Positions 7,505 to 16,195 of a stretch of DNA of 45,516 nucleotides are shown piece by piece. Source of the DNA: Candidatus Desulfolinea nitratireducens (GTDB lineage: Bacteria; Chloroflexota; Anaerolineae; Anaerolineales; Villigracilaceae); contig JACNJN010000137.1 of the NCBI GenBank assembly GCA_014382535.1, positions 1 to 45,516 of the forward strand. The letters are read 5' to 3'. The notes under the pieces are model-generated. The model searched no databases. It saw only the letters and a list, made by a program, of their open reading frames with translations, and was not told the origin of the DNA. A program made the translations under genes and the position numbers. Each line of letters starts with the position of its first letter. The first letter of the stretch is position 1.

Positions 7505-8428
7505 TTATTCGGTTTTGTATTCGGTTGATTTCTCGAACAACTGTGGCTGAGTATGATGAGCTACTTTATAAGCAGGGCGTTTTCTTTCCACAGGCTGCAT
7601 ATTCATAACAAGGGCTTCAAGCATAGGTTTGCGGTTTTTTTCTTTTGCGCCAAGATGATAGAAGTGGTCTCTTGTGATGATATGAAAGTTATGCCAATAT
7701 TCTTCGATGCGTTTGTTTTCTCGATGTTCGTTGCTATGCCAAGTAGATAGAATAAATTTGGCTTTTGTTCCTGAAAGTAACTCGAAAAGTTTTCGGTCTT
7801 TTTCTTCATTCCAAGCGTTAAAATAATCTGTATGTCTGCCTTCGTAGGGAGGGTCGCAGTAGATAAAGTCATTTTTGGTTGCCGAGTTGAAGGTTTTTTC
7901 AAAATCTTGGCAACAAAATTCCCATTCATTTAAACTGCATAATTCTTCAACATCTTTAACTTGGTTGACGATTTTTGTAACATAAGCTTTTGAAAAACGT
8001 TCTGGTTTATGCCCAAAGGGAACGTTAAAGCCGCCACTGCGATTGAAGCGTATCATGCCATTAAAACAAGACCGGTTTAAGAATAAAAAGTCTAAAGGCT
8101 CATGCTTTTCATTAAATCGTTCCCTGACTTCATAATAAAATTCTTTGCCCTTCTCTTTTAGCTTTTCCCCTTCTTCTTTCAGAAAATTTCTGACAATGCC
8201 TGCTGTGATTTTTCCAACGTTAATCTCTTGATAAAACTTAATAATGTGAGGGTTGCTATCTGAGAAAATAGCTTTTTTAGGTTTGATATTAAAACCAACC
8301 ACACCTGACCCCATAAAAGGCTCAATCCATGTGCCACCTTCCTCAAGTTGAACATGTTCTTGAATCCACGGGACAAGTTTTGTTTTTATCCCCTGCGTTT
8401 TGATAGGGGGGACGATAATTCTAGCCAT
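7505..8428 (-). CDS. Dam-family (D12) adenine-N6 DNA methyltransferase of an EcoRV-like system
   Basis: The protein has 307 residues. The SAM-binding motif WIEPFMGSGVVGFNI is at about 34-48 and the catalytic DPPY is at 192-195 (IYCDPPYEGR). This order is typical of the Dam/M.EcoRV group of N6-adenine methylases. It overlaps the 3' end of the upstream endonuclease gene by eight bases, with a purine-rich AGAAGAAAAAG ahead of the ATG at 8428, so the two are expressed together. By analogy with M.EcoRV it should methylate an adenine in GATATC and protect the host. The gene is visibly more AT-rich than the glycan genes around it, a sign of recent acquisition. The target sequence is inferred from the partner nuclease, not read directly. 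Confidence 0.9.
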   Translation of the reverse strand: MARIIVPPIKTQGIKTKLVPWIQEHVQLEEGGTWIEPFMGSGVVGFNIKPKKAIFSDSNPHIIKFYQEINVGKITAGIVRNFLKEEGEKLKEKGKEFYYEVRERFNEKHEPLDFLFLNRSCFNGMIRFNRSGGFNVPFGHKPERFSKAYVTKIVNQVKDVEELCSLNEWEFCCQDFEKTFNSATKNDFIYCDPPYEGRHTDYFNAWNEEKDRKLFELLSGTKAKFILSTWHSNEHRENKRIEEYWHNFHIITRDHFYHLGAKEKNRKPMLEALVMNMQPVERKRPAYKVAHHTQPQLFEKSTEYKTE

Positions 8429-9275
8429 TCTTTTTCTTCTTTGGCTTTAATTTTCTGGCTTTAGGGACAACCAAACTTGTATCACCACCCCTATATTCTA
8501 CAAAATCGGTTAGCGTTGTAATTTTTCTGGTTTTGCCGTCTTTATCTTTTTTCGTGATTTTCCCGTAATTCATCCAATAATCATCGAACCACTCTTCACC
8601 CAACTTGCTGAAAACACCTTTTCCAGCAAGTACATCTTCGATTTTAGCAATACTACCAATATTAGCTGTATTGCCGCTTCCGCTTTTATCACTGGCGATG
8701 CGCCATTTTTCAGCGACAAAGAATTGAAAATCGCCAATCACAGAGGTAATTGATTGAAGTTCTGACAATCTATGCGTTTGCGTCTCTGCTGAATGTGTAC
8801 CACTTGTACGAGAATAAATAATGCCAAGACTAAAATGTCCAAGATAATCACCATAAGGGAATTGAACGTTTTTTGTGCTCTGTCGGTTTGTGAAGTATTC
8901 CCCATGAGAGCCAAGCGTAAAGCCATTGCAAAAGCCAGGATAATCTTCCAGCCGATACGTTGTTTTTAGATCAACAGCAAACTTAATTGTCTCGTTTCGC
9001 TTATTGATAAAAGACAAGTCAGGATAATAGTTTTGATATTCAGGCAAAACAACGGCATAGCCGATTGCCTCAGCAAATGCAATGATTTGTGGAAAAAGAT
9101 GAATTTCAAGAATCTTGGAAACGACTTTTGTGTCAGAAGAAATTGAGTAGATATTTTTGTAAGTATCAATAAAGCCCTTAATTGTCCATTGCCCATCTTC
9201 TGTGGAAATGTGATTTTCCAGTGTTTTTACAAAGGTTTTTAATTCTTGATAAAAATCATTCTTTACTTTGCTCAT
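8421..9275 (-). CDS. EcoRV-family type II restriction endonuclease
   Basis: This 284-residue protein is a clear relative of EcoRV (245 residues). Shared landmarks in order are SDTKVVSKI (48-56), NYYPDL with the catalytic Asp at 86, VDLKTTYR with catalytic Asp 102 and Lys 104, FTLGSHG (119-125), STKNVQFPYGDY (133-144), GSGNTANIGSI (199-209), and GKGVF and DYWMNY near the C-terminus. The start at 9275 is chosen because CACAGGATAATTTA precedes it. An upstream in-frame start would run into the hairpin at 9297-9336. The PD-D-x-K active site looks intact, so it should cut DNA, probably at GATATC. Transcription runs endonuclease first, then methylase. No controller (C) protein gene is present. Confidence 0.93.
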   Translation of the reverse strand: MSKVKNDFYQELKTFVKTLENHISTEDGQWTIKGFIDTYKNIYSISSDTKVVSKILEIHLFPQIIAFAEAIGYAVVLPEYQNYYPDLSFINKRNETIKFAVDLKTTYRLEDYPGFCNGFTLGSHGEYFTNRQSTKNVQFPYGDYLGHFSLGIIYSRTSGTHSAETQTHRLSELQSITSVIGDFQFFVAEKWRIASDKSGSGNTANIGSIAKIEDVLAGKGVFSKLGEEWFDDYWMNYGKITKKDKDGKTRKITTLTDFVEYRGGDTSLVVPKARKLKPKKKKNG

Positions 9276-9296
9276 TAAATTATCCTGTGCGATAAA

Positions 9297-9336
9297 TGAA
9301 AAAGGTGAGTGTCTTGAAATTATACTCACCTTTTCA
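9297..9336. terminator. Hairpin between the acetyltransferase gene and the endonuclease gene
   Basis: The arms AAAAAGGTGAGT and ACTCACCTTTT form a strong stem of about 11 pairs with T-runs on both strands, so it can work as a bidirectional terminator. It lies ten bases 3' of the acetyltransferase stop. The 13-base loop contains TATAAT on the minus strand (9324-9319), so it could instead be an operator over a promoter for the restriction genes. Confidence 0.65.
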
Positions 9337-9346
9337 TTTCCAAGTT

Positions 9347-10102
9347 TTACTTCTCAATATAGTACAGCAAATACGGGTCGCGCTTCATCTCGCGCAGGGT
9401 AAATTCATAGACTTCATTCGCCTTCATTAGCTTGACATCCGCTTCGCCGATTTTACGACTCTTGATGATCTCCGCTTCTTCGAGCAGGGCACCCATCGGA
9501 TCGACCATTGTGTGGACGCCCATATCGAGGTCACGGACAAGCATCTGATAGGTATCTACGGTTGTATTGCCATCCCAATCGGTGATATTGCCCGTGAAAT
9601 CTTTCAGGAAACGGTAATCGACCCCTTCCAACTCTTCAACGTGATGAAAAAAGGTCATACTGTCATTATAAGAAAGACCAATCACCATGATTTTTCCATC
9701 CAGTTCACGCAATTTGGCAAATGCAGAATTCGCGCCATAACTGCTTTTATAGCGTAAATTGCCAAAAGTTTCGGCATATTTACCAATCACGGCAAAAGAA
9801 TAAATGGGGTGAAACACCCGGCTGGCACGTGGATCAAGTCGCACCAGATTGGTCATATATCCCATTTGTGAGGGTGTCAGGCGCACATCCCAACCAACAC
9901 CTTTGCAAAAATCAAAGTTGAAGGTTGGCATTAACAGTGTGCCATCTTCGCCGAGAGCTTCAAGCAAAGCATCGATCACTGCCTGGGGGCCACCATCCAC
10001 ATCACCCAATGATTTATAGGATGAGTGAACAAGCAGGGTATCCCCTGCTTTAACGCCAAGATTCTGAAAGCCGCTGAGAAGTTGTTTAGAAATTAAGCCC
10101 AT
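9347..10102 (-). CDS. AAC(3)-family N-acetyltransferase
   Basis: The protein has 251 residues and matches the AAC(3)/YokD fold. The N-terminal LLVHSSYKSLG (24-34) carries the conserved His-Ser-Ser, and GGPQAVIDALLEALG and GTLLMPTFN follow in the usual order. The family transfers acetyl from acetyl-CoA to amino groups. Some members inactivate aminoglycosides, but many act on amino sugars in glycan loci. Placed 11 bases downstream of the LapA-like gene and within the polysaccharide locus, a role in acetylating an amino-sugar precursor is more likely than drug resistance. That is an inference. A hairpin follows the stop codon. Confidence 0.8.
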   Translation of the reverse strand: MGLISKQLLSGFQNLGVKAGDTLLVHSSYKSLGDVDGGPQAVIDALLEALGEDGTLLMPTFNFDFCKGVGWDVRLTPSQMGYMTNLVRLDPRASRVFHPIYSFAVIGKYAETFGNLRYKSSYGANSAFAKLRELDGKIMVIGLSYNDSMTFFHHVEELEGVDYRFLKDFTGNITDWDGNTTVDTYQMLVRDLDMGVHTMVDPMGALLEEAEIIKSRKIGEADVKLMKANEVYEFTLREMKRDPYLLYYIEK

Positions 10103-10113
10103 GCGTTATACCG

Positions 10114-10515
10114 TTAAGCTACATCATCCAGTTTTTTCTGCACATCAGCAATGACCTGGGCTTTTTCTTGCTCTTCTACTATACCCTTCTCTTTTAATTC
10201 AGTTACTTTGGATTTATGTTTATCCAATTCCTTTTCAGTTCCTTTGAGTCGCTTCTTTTCCATGGAGAGCGACACGCTGCGTTTAATGGCTCCCGGCGTC
10301 ATCAGCAAAACACCGATCAAAAGTCCAAAAGCAAGAGTAACAAGAAGGACTAGTGCCAGCGACTCTGTGAGTTGGAAATTGAGAAATGTAACCGTTACAG
10401 ATTCTGGGTTCCCAAGCGCAAAAATCACGGCTACTACGGCAAAGGCCAAAGCCAGGATCAAGGTAAAAATCACCAGCAGGTTCTCCTTTTCACTTAAATT
10501 GGGCTGTAAGCTCAT
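10114..10515 (-). CDS. LapA-domain (DUF1049-like) membrane protein
   Basis: This small protein (133 residues from the ATG at 10515) has two membrane helices at about residues 11-32 and 45-68. Between them is the LapA hallmark ALGNPESVTVTFLNFQL. A charged, coiled-coil-prone tail follows (KRLKGTEKELDKHKSKVTEL). LapA-domain proteins are inner-membrane proteins linked to lipopolysaccharide assembly in Proteobacteria. In other phyla their role is unclear. The ATG at 10515 lies inside the 3' end of the upstream GT4 gene (26-base overlap). Earlier starts would lack the family pattern. It may scaffold the glycan machinery at the membrane. Confidence 0.7.
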   Translation of the reverse strand: MSLQPNLSEKENLLVIFTLILALAFAVVAVIFALGNPESVTVTFLNFQLTESLALVLLVTLAFGLLIGVLLMTPGAIKRSVSLSMEKKRLKGTEKELDKHKSKVTELKEKGIVEEQEKAQVIADVQKKLDDVA

Positions 10516-11584
10516 AGGCTTGCAGCAATTTTTGGAAATTTTTCGACCAATCAGCACGCGCCTCAGCAACTTCCCGAGACTTCGCACCATTCTCATTCAG
10601 GGTATCACGCTTGTCGGCAACTCGCAAGATGGCCTTGGTCAGTGCATCCACATCGCCATCAGGAAAGAGCCAGCCGTTCTCCCCTTCAATCACCCATTCT
10701 TTATTCGCAGGGATATCCGAGATCAGGCAGGGCAACCCGCAAGCCATCGCCTCCATTAAGGAAACGGATGACCCATCCACATGCGAGGGCGAGATGTAGA
10801 CATCTGCCATATTATAGTAGCGAGGCAAATCTTTCTGGCTGATATAGCCGCCAAAGTGGACTTGATCCATCACTCCGCCAGAGGTCAGGATGCGCCGCAA
10901 GAGGCGATTCTGCGATCCACCCGCCAGCAGGATCAGACTCAAATCTGGCCTGCTCTTTGCAGCCTGGACAAACGCCCGGGCGAGAACATCGACCCCATAA
11001 CGTGGCTCCCAGGAGCGGTTGCAGAATAAAGTGATCCCTTTTTTATGTTTTTCCGTTACCTCGTTGGGTTTGTAATGGGCAAGGTCTACTCCCCAGGGAA
11101 AAACGGTGGTTCTTTCAGAGTTCATCCCATACTGAATGGCTTTATCGCGAGTGACCTGCGCATCGCTGATAAAAAAGGTACTTCTGCGTAAAACAAATTT
11201 TGTGACCCGCTCCCACCATTTGTTCCGATAAACATCCTCCATCAAATCGAAGCCCCAGGACATCATCAGGAGCGGGCGGAATCTCGTCAAAACGGCGACC
11301 AAACCCACGGTCTGGATCGGCCCGGCGTGCAAAATATCGGGCTGGGTACGCTTGATCACCCGTCGCAGTCCACGCACATAACGAGGCACATCCCGCCAGC
11401 GAAAATCGCGCTTTCCGCCCTCCCAGATGACTTGCTCTATCTCTGTCGGGACAATTCGATCTTCGCTCTCATTTTTGCTGCGTTCCAGACGCACAAAATA
11501 GACCTGATGCTCCGTCTTCGCCAGTGCGGAAAGAAAGCGGTGGTCGTGCGGGGAATAGCCGAAGGAAAAATACAAAATACGCAT
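10490..11584 (-). CDS. Family 4 glycosyltransferase
   Basis: From the ATG at 11584 the protein has 364 residues and begins MRILYFSFGYSPHDHRFLSAL, the usual GT-B N-terminal strand and loop. The C-terminal domain contains FCNRSWEPRYGVDVLARAF, a donor-domain opening, then VYISPSHVDGSSVSLMEAMACG, the GT4 E-x7-E region (Ser-Val-Ser-Leu-Met-Glu-Ala-Met), then GENGWLFPDGDVDAL. This is a retaining GT4 transferase that uses a nucleotide-sugar donor in the cytosol. The start lies four bases after the stop of the upstream membrane gene. The sugar specificity is not readable. Confidence 0.87.
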   Translation of the reverse strand: MRILYFSFGYSPHDHRFLSALAKTEHQVYFVRLERSKNESEDRIVPTEIEQVIWEGGKRDFRWRDVPRYVRGLRRVIKRTQPDILHAGPIQTVGLVAVLTRFRPLLMMSWGFDLMEDVYRNKWWERVTKFVLRRSTFFISDAQVTRDKAIQYGMNSERTTVFPWGVDLAHYKPNEVTEKHKKGITLFCNRSWEPRYGVDVLARAFVQAAKSRPDLSLILLAGGSQNRLLRRILTSGGVMDQVHFGGYISQKDLPRYYNMADVYISPSHVDGSSVSLMEAMACGLPCLISDIPANKEWVIEGENGWLFPDGDVDALTKAILRVADKRDTLNENGAKSREVAEARADWSKNFQKLLQAYELTAQFK

Positions 11585-11588
11585 TGGA

Positions 11589-13436
11589 TTATCCGCCAAA
11601 CCTTTCAAGCCATTGATAATATAAGGAAGGATTTTGATTAAGAAAGTTATTCTCATCGCCTGTGAAGCCAATTATAAAACCTGCCAATACAGTAAGCATG
11701 GAAACTAATATCCATAATAAAGCAGCAATACGAATCTGAAACTTATTTTGTGCAAAGGTATGCAAATAAGAGCCCATAAAAATAACCGAGAGCACAATTA
11801 AAAGAGTGGATATATCAAAAAGATATCTCATCGCCGAATTGATGAAAATCACCAGGATAAATGCCTGGATCAAAAAACATCCAAGCATGGAAAACCTGTA
11901 CCAGGAAATCTGGTTTTCATGGCCCCCATCTCCAATTTCTGGTACGGAGAGGTCTCCATTGACCAACAACCAAAAATATCTTGCCAAAAATAATAAAGCC
12001 AATCCTACGAGCGGAACAATAAATAATATTCCTGCAACCGGTTCAGTATAATAATAATGCTCGGGGATATGAATAAAGTAAGGCCACATATTTTCCTTCA
12101 CCCAGGGTACTGTCAAAAAAGGAAATTCACGATCCAGCGAAGGTGGGCGAAAGACATATGAATATAAATTTGGAATAATGTAGTTTGCAGAACTTGTATC
12201 TTTGTAATTGGGAGGCAGGGAAGACCCGGTCAGTTGATAACGATGCCCAAATTCAAATATTGAGTCAAAGCGATCATAGTTGTACCAAAGCATGAAACAA
12301 GCCACCAAGGCAAGCGGCAGAAAAGCTGCAGTAAGCGCAGGTAGGGAAAAATTGATCTTCTTTTGATTGGCAACAAAGATGCGCCAAAAAATAACAATGG
12401 CGAGAAATATTACTGACGGGAGTAAATTAATCCTTGTTGCACCTGCCAATCCAAAAGATAGTGAAGCTAAAACGATATGTCCCTTATTCAGCATAGGGGA
12501 TCGAAATGCTCGAAATAGCGCAAAAAAGCCCATCATTAAAAAACACTGACCACCTACTATAGAAACTTCGTAGAACTTCGGGCGTGTTAATAACCATATC
12601 AATGGAATATTCACAGTTGAGGCAATTACGCCACCCCAAAATACCCAGGCAGGATATTTATATTTTCTATGAATATCCCTAAGAAGGAGCACAGAAAATG
12701 ATGCGATACCAATTACAAATAAAAATACTAATCCGGTATCGGTCACAGGTTTGGATGTTATCGAAGAAACAAGCACCCCAATAACTGCGGGGATTGGGCC
12801 CCAATATAAATAATATTTTCCCTTATAAAAGGATGTATCCCATAAATACTCAATCCCATTTCGCTGTTGAAGATCATAGGGATTTTCCAATTGTAGCAAT
12901 TCAGGGCTGGGTTCAACCAGCAAATGGGTTTGACCCTGTTGGAATGCCTGAGAGAGCTTCCAATAATAATCCTTCCCGGAAGGCCATTTGTCCATACTGC
13001 CTATGGTAATGATCCAAATATATATCCAGACAATACAACAACCTAATAAAACCAGTCCGATATTCGTTAGCTTTTGGGAAAACCACTTATATAATCCTGA
13101 TGTACTTATCCTGACAGCAAAAGATGAATCGCAAATAAAATGAATAATATTTTCGATCTGCGATCTTATCTGCCGTATCAATTTTATTAAAGCTTGAAAA
13201 AAGGAGTGTTTTTTTAAGGTGCCTTTTATATCCGCATATCCGTTGTTTATAATCGGCCCAAACCAATAATATGCTCCAAAAAAACTAATCCCAAGACCAA
13301 GAACCAACATCTTAAATCGTCCCGTTCCCCAACCAGGGTCATTATCAAACCCAAGTCGAAAAGCAAATATGGAGATTAGAATAATGCCCATACCGCCCAG
13401 AATGATCGGTAATCGAATCAGGATTTTACGACTCAT
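11589..13436 (-). CDS. Multi-spanning membrane protein, probable GT-C-type glycosyltransferase
   Basis: This 615-residue protein has roughly a dozen hydrophobic segments, starting at residues 5-25 and 42-60 and continuing from about residue 120 to the C-terminus. A long extracytoplasmic loop lies between the segments near 120-145 and 205-235. It contains PSGKDYYWKLSQAFQQGQTH and YWGPIPAVIGVL, typical of lipid-phosphate-sugar mannosyltransferase-like proteins. No firm catalytic motif can be named. It is only two bases downstream of the NeuB-family stop, so it is co-transcribed. The sequence is AT-richer than the neighbouring sugar-nucleotide genes. It could also be a polymerase- or ligase-like protein. 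Its role in glycan assembly rests on context. Confidence 0.6.
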   Translation of the reverse strand: MSRKILIRLPIILGGMGIILISIFAFRLGFDNDPGWGTGRFKMLVLGLGISFFGAYYWFGPIINNGYADIKGTLKKHSFFQALIKLIRQIRSQIENIIHFICDSSFAVRISTSGLYKWFSQKLTNIGLVLLGCCIVWIYIWIITIGSMDKWPSGKDYYWKLSQAFQQGQTHLLVEPSPELLQLENPYDLQQRNGIEYLWDTSFYKGKYYLYWGPIPAVIGVLVSSITSKPVTDTGLVFLFVIGIASFSVLLLRDIHRKYKYPAWVFWGGVIASTVNIPLIWLLTRPKFYEVSIVGGQCFLMMGFFALFRAFRSPMLNKGHIVLASLSFGLAGATRINLLPSVIFLAIVIFWRIFVANQKKINFSLPALTAAFLPLALVACFMLWYNYDRFDSIFEFGHRYQLTGSSLPPNYKDTSSANYIIPNLYSYVFRPPSLDREFPFLTVPWVKENMWPYFIHIPEHYYYTEPVAGILFIVPLVGLALLFLARYFWLLVNGDLSVPEIGDGGHENQISWYRFSMLGCFLIQAFILVIFINSAMRYLFDISTLLIVLSVIFMGSYLHTFAQNKFQIRIAALLWILVSMLTVLAGFIIGFTGDENNFLNQNPSLYYQWLERFGG

Positions 13437-13438
13437 TT

Positions 13439-14509
13439 TTACTGACCCAAATCCGTCCAGCGCAGTTCCTTGCCCAGCGGCATATCGCTCAAGGCCCTGG
13501 TTCCAATAATTTTCAGAATCTGATCCGGCTTGATGGCACCCTCGGTTGCGGGGCGGAGCACATCGATCATCTCGCGGGTGAAAATTTCACCAGCTTTGAT
13601 ATCTCGCGCAGCACGCAAACACCGGCGTTGTACAACTTGCGTATCTTGCTCATTGGCAGCAATAGTTTTATCTGCAGAGCCAAGCGCACGTTCCAGCAGG
13701 CGGGTTTCACGCACCATATCTGCCCAGGCTTCAGGATTCATGGCAAATTTATGGTCGGGACCTTCGCGATCATTGCTATCGGTAAAATGACGTTCGATCA
13801 CACGCGCACCCAAGGTCACTGCACCGAGCACCGTTGCATTCCCATGTGTGTGATCTGACAAACCCAAGACTACGTTGGGGAACATATTGGCGTAGGTTTT
13901 TAGCACATTCAAATTTATATAATCATAATTATCAGGGCTGGCCGTGTAATTTGTATTGCACTGCATCAGCACCAATTGTTTATTGATCTTCAATATGGCG
14001 TGAACCGCTTTTTGTACTTCGCCAATATTTGATGCGCCGGTAGCGATCAAAACTGGTTTGCCCTTGGATGCGATTAACTCCAGAGATTCGATCCAGTCAA
14101 TTTCACCGGAGCCGATCTTATAAGCGGGCAAATAGGGGTCTATTGCATCGATCGACTCAAAATCGTAAGGTGAAGTGAAATAATGGATGCCAACATCATT
14201 GCACTCTTCAACAAGCGTGGGGGTCCAACCAAGCGGGATGGATGCTTCGGAGTAGACTTCAAAAACAGATTTTTTCCATGTCGCCTGATGAGATACCTGT
14301 CCCCCGTCCATGGCCTTGAAACCGTAATCTGAGACGATCTTGGGGGCTTGGAAATTCTGAAATTTTGCAGCATCCGCTCCGGCTTCTTTTGCCAGGCGAA
14401 TGAGCAGCATGGCACGTTCCAGATCACCATCGTGATTCGCGGCGATGTCGGCGATGAAATAAGTTGGGTGGTTTGGGCCGATTAGTCGATCAGCAATTTT
14501 GATTTCCAT
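13439..14509 (-). CDS. neuB: NeuB-family nonulosonate (sialic-acid-like) synthase
   Basis: This 356-residue enzyme condenses phosphoenolpyruvate with a six-carbon amino sugar to give a nine-carbon acid. The barrel carries GADAAKFQNFQ, FTSPYDFESID, KIGSGEIDW, IATGASNIGEV, LMQCNTNY and LGLSDHTHG in family order. The C-terminal 60 residues (CLRAARDIKAGEIFTREMID) form the SAF (antifreeze-like) domain that closes the active site. The ATG at 14509 is preferred, with AGGAG 11 bases upstream. An ATG seven codons earlier has no such signal. The sequence does not decide between NeuB, LegI, PseI and SpsE. The PseB-like dehydratase and SpsF-like cytidylyltransferase in the same locus suggest a pseudaminate- or spore-coat-like pathway. 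Confidence 0.85.
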   Translation of the reverse strand: MEIKIADRLIGPNHPTYFIADIAANHDGDLERAMLLIRLAKEAGADAAKFQNFQAPKIVSDYGFKAMDGGQVSHQATWKKSVFEVYSEASIPLGWTPTLVEECNDVGIHYFTSPYDFESIDAIDPYLPAYKIGSGEIDWIESLELIASKGKPVLIATGASNIGEVQKAVHAILKINKQLVLMQCNTNYTASPDNYDYINLNVLKTYANMFPNVVLGLSDHTHGNATVLGAVTLGARVIERHFTDSNDREGPDHKFAMNPEAWADMVRETRLLERALGSADKTIAANEQDTQVVQRRCLRAARDIKAGEIFTREMIDVLRPATEGAIKPDQILKIIGTRALSDMPLGKELRWTDLGQ

Positions 14510-14536
14510 AGCAAGATTTTCTCCTTTCATTACATA

Positions 14537-16195
14537 TCAGGGGCAAACATATTGAGAATGACAAAGAACATCCACATCTTGTTGCGAAATATCATAAATC
14601 AAGTAACTATAAGCAATTGTTCCCGTCGGTTCGAAGTTTTCTCGTAACCATTGAAAATCTTCCATTTCTCCAAAAACACCTACTAAATAATTAACCGGGA
14701 CAATTATTTGCCCAGCACTGATACTGTCTGGGGCATACAAAATATCTGGATGTTTCTCCCTATACTCCGCAAGATAATTTTTACCTTGATCCCAATCAAG
14801 ATTAGAATCTGCCAAATATTTGTATGCCGTTTTACGATCCCAAACAAACTCGTTGAAGTAAGCCAGGTAGTGTGGATAATACGATAAAACCGAAATAATC
14901 AGATAACCACCCAGCACAATAAAGGCTATTTGGCGAGCTTTTGTAAAACCTTTCCAGTTTTTAAAAAGGTGTCCTGAAAAAATATATGCCAAAGGATAAA
15001 TAACTAAATAATGACGGATGCCAATTTGAGTATTATAGAAGAAATTGAGGTAAATAATAAAGAATAATACAGGCAGTAAAAGAAATACCTCATCATCCCA
15101 AAGACGTTCCTGACGTTTTTTATCCTTTACAAAGATAACCAGTGCCAAAAGCAAGAGTATTTGAGTAGCAATAGGAACTTTAAGCAAGGAGGCCACAAAG
15201 AAATAACCCTTAAAACCATCCCCATCCCTAAGATTGCCCAATAAATAAATACGACCGTACCCTACACCCATTCGCTCCCTATAACGGACCAGATCAATAC
15301 CTTCTAAATAAGGGTAGGGCACTGGGACTGGTATATTTCCAAGTCCACTATTTGCTTCCTGGAAAATTTTCAGCTCCTCTGATTGGAAATTGTAATCTTT
15401 GAAACGCGTAAAACTACGGTTGAACCAATATCCTAAATTGATCACCATCAAACTGACTATTGAAACAATTCCTATCCAGTATAAAATTTTCCCCAAATAC
15501 CCGGCCACTTTCCTAATGCTAATAAAAGAGTCAGAAGAAAAGCAATCAAAGAGGACCAGCATAAACAAACAAAGAGGAAATAAATATAATGATGAATACT
15601 TGGCAAGCTGGCTTAATCCCAACATAATAGCAAGGATGAACCCTGTACGTGGACTTTTATCCTTTGAAAATTTCCATAGATAATAAAAACAAAATAAAGT
15701 CATTCCAACCCCGTATAAATCTGTGGTTACTAGTTGAGAATGCGCAATAATATTCGGGTCAAATATATAGAGCAATAACGAAATAACAGCAGGGATAAAT
15801 CCATATAAACTTCGAGACCAATAAAAGACCAACCAGGCAACCAAAGCTGAGAAGAAAATTGTCATTAACCGTGCAGTTGAAAATTGATTAAGAAACTCTC
15901 TAATCCCTCCAGATGGGAAAAATTTTATATCTTCATCGGGGATGTAATTTGCCATTTTTGCTGGAAAGGCATTAAGAGCACTAAAAGGCATCTTGCTATC
16001 ATCTACCAATCCCTTTTTATTTACAAGACGGCTTGCATCCCTATTGAGAATTTTGGTCCCATACTTATAATGCTTGCTTTCATCCGCCGTTATCGACAAA
16101 TTCTTCATGCTTAAATAACTAATCAAAACAAACAACAGGATTAGCATCATTGCTACAAGGTTTTCCCTTTGTTGAATAAAGCCCTTCACCTTCAC
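14537..16195 (-). CDS. Family 39-type membrane glycosyltransferase
   Basis: The protein has 552 residues. The first membrane helix is at about 13-30 and is followed by NLSITADESKHYKYG, where the Asp-Glu pair matches the GT-C catalytic acidic motif. At least nine further helices follow, and the C-terminal soluble part (YLADSNLDWDQGKNYLAEY) is a known feature of this PMT-like subfamily. The start is a GTG at 16195 that overlaps the upstream TGA by four bases, so translation is probably coupled. It would take a sugar from a polyprenyl-phosphate donor on the outer face of the membrane. It is AT-richer than the sugar-nucleotide genes next to it. Confidence 0.75.
   Translation of the reverse strand: MKVKGFIQQRENLVAMMLILLFVLISYLSMKNLSITADESKHYKYGTKILNRDASRLVNKKGLVDDSKMPFSALNAFPAKMANYIPDEDIKFFPSGGIREFLNQFSTARLMTIFFSALVAWLVFYWSRSLYGFIPAVISLLLYIFDPNIIAHSQLVTTDLYGVGMTLFCFYYLWKFSKDKSPRTGFILAIMLGLSQLAKYSSLYLFPLCLFMLVLFDCFSSDSFISIRKVAGYLGKILYWIGIVSIVSLMVINLGYWFNRSFTRFKDYNFQSEELKIFQEANSGLGNIPVPVPYPYLEGIDLVRYRERMGVGYGRIYLLGNLRDGDGFKGYFFVASLLKVPIATQILLLLALVIFVKDKKRQERLWDDEVFLLLPVLFFIIYLNFFYNTQIGIRHYLVIYPLAYIFSGHLFKNWKGFTKARQIAFIVLGGYLIISVLSYYPHYLAYFNEFVWDRKTAYKYLADSNLDWDQGKNYLAEYREKHPDILYAPDSISAGQIIVPVNYLVGVFGEMEDFQWLRENFEPTGTIAYSYLIYDISQQDVDVLCHSQYVCP

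Noticed and set aside
9347-10102. Aminoglycoside resistance gene
   Set aside because: The fold is AAC(3)-like, but the gene lies inside a glycan operon with no mobile resistance context, so an amino-sugar acetyltransferase is more likely.
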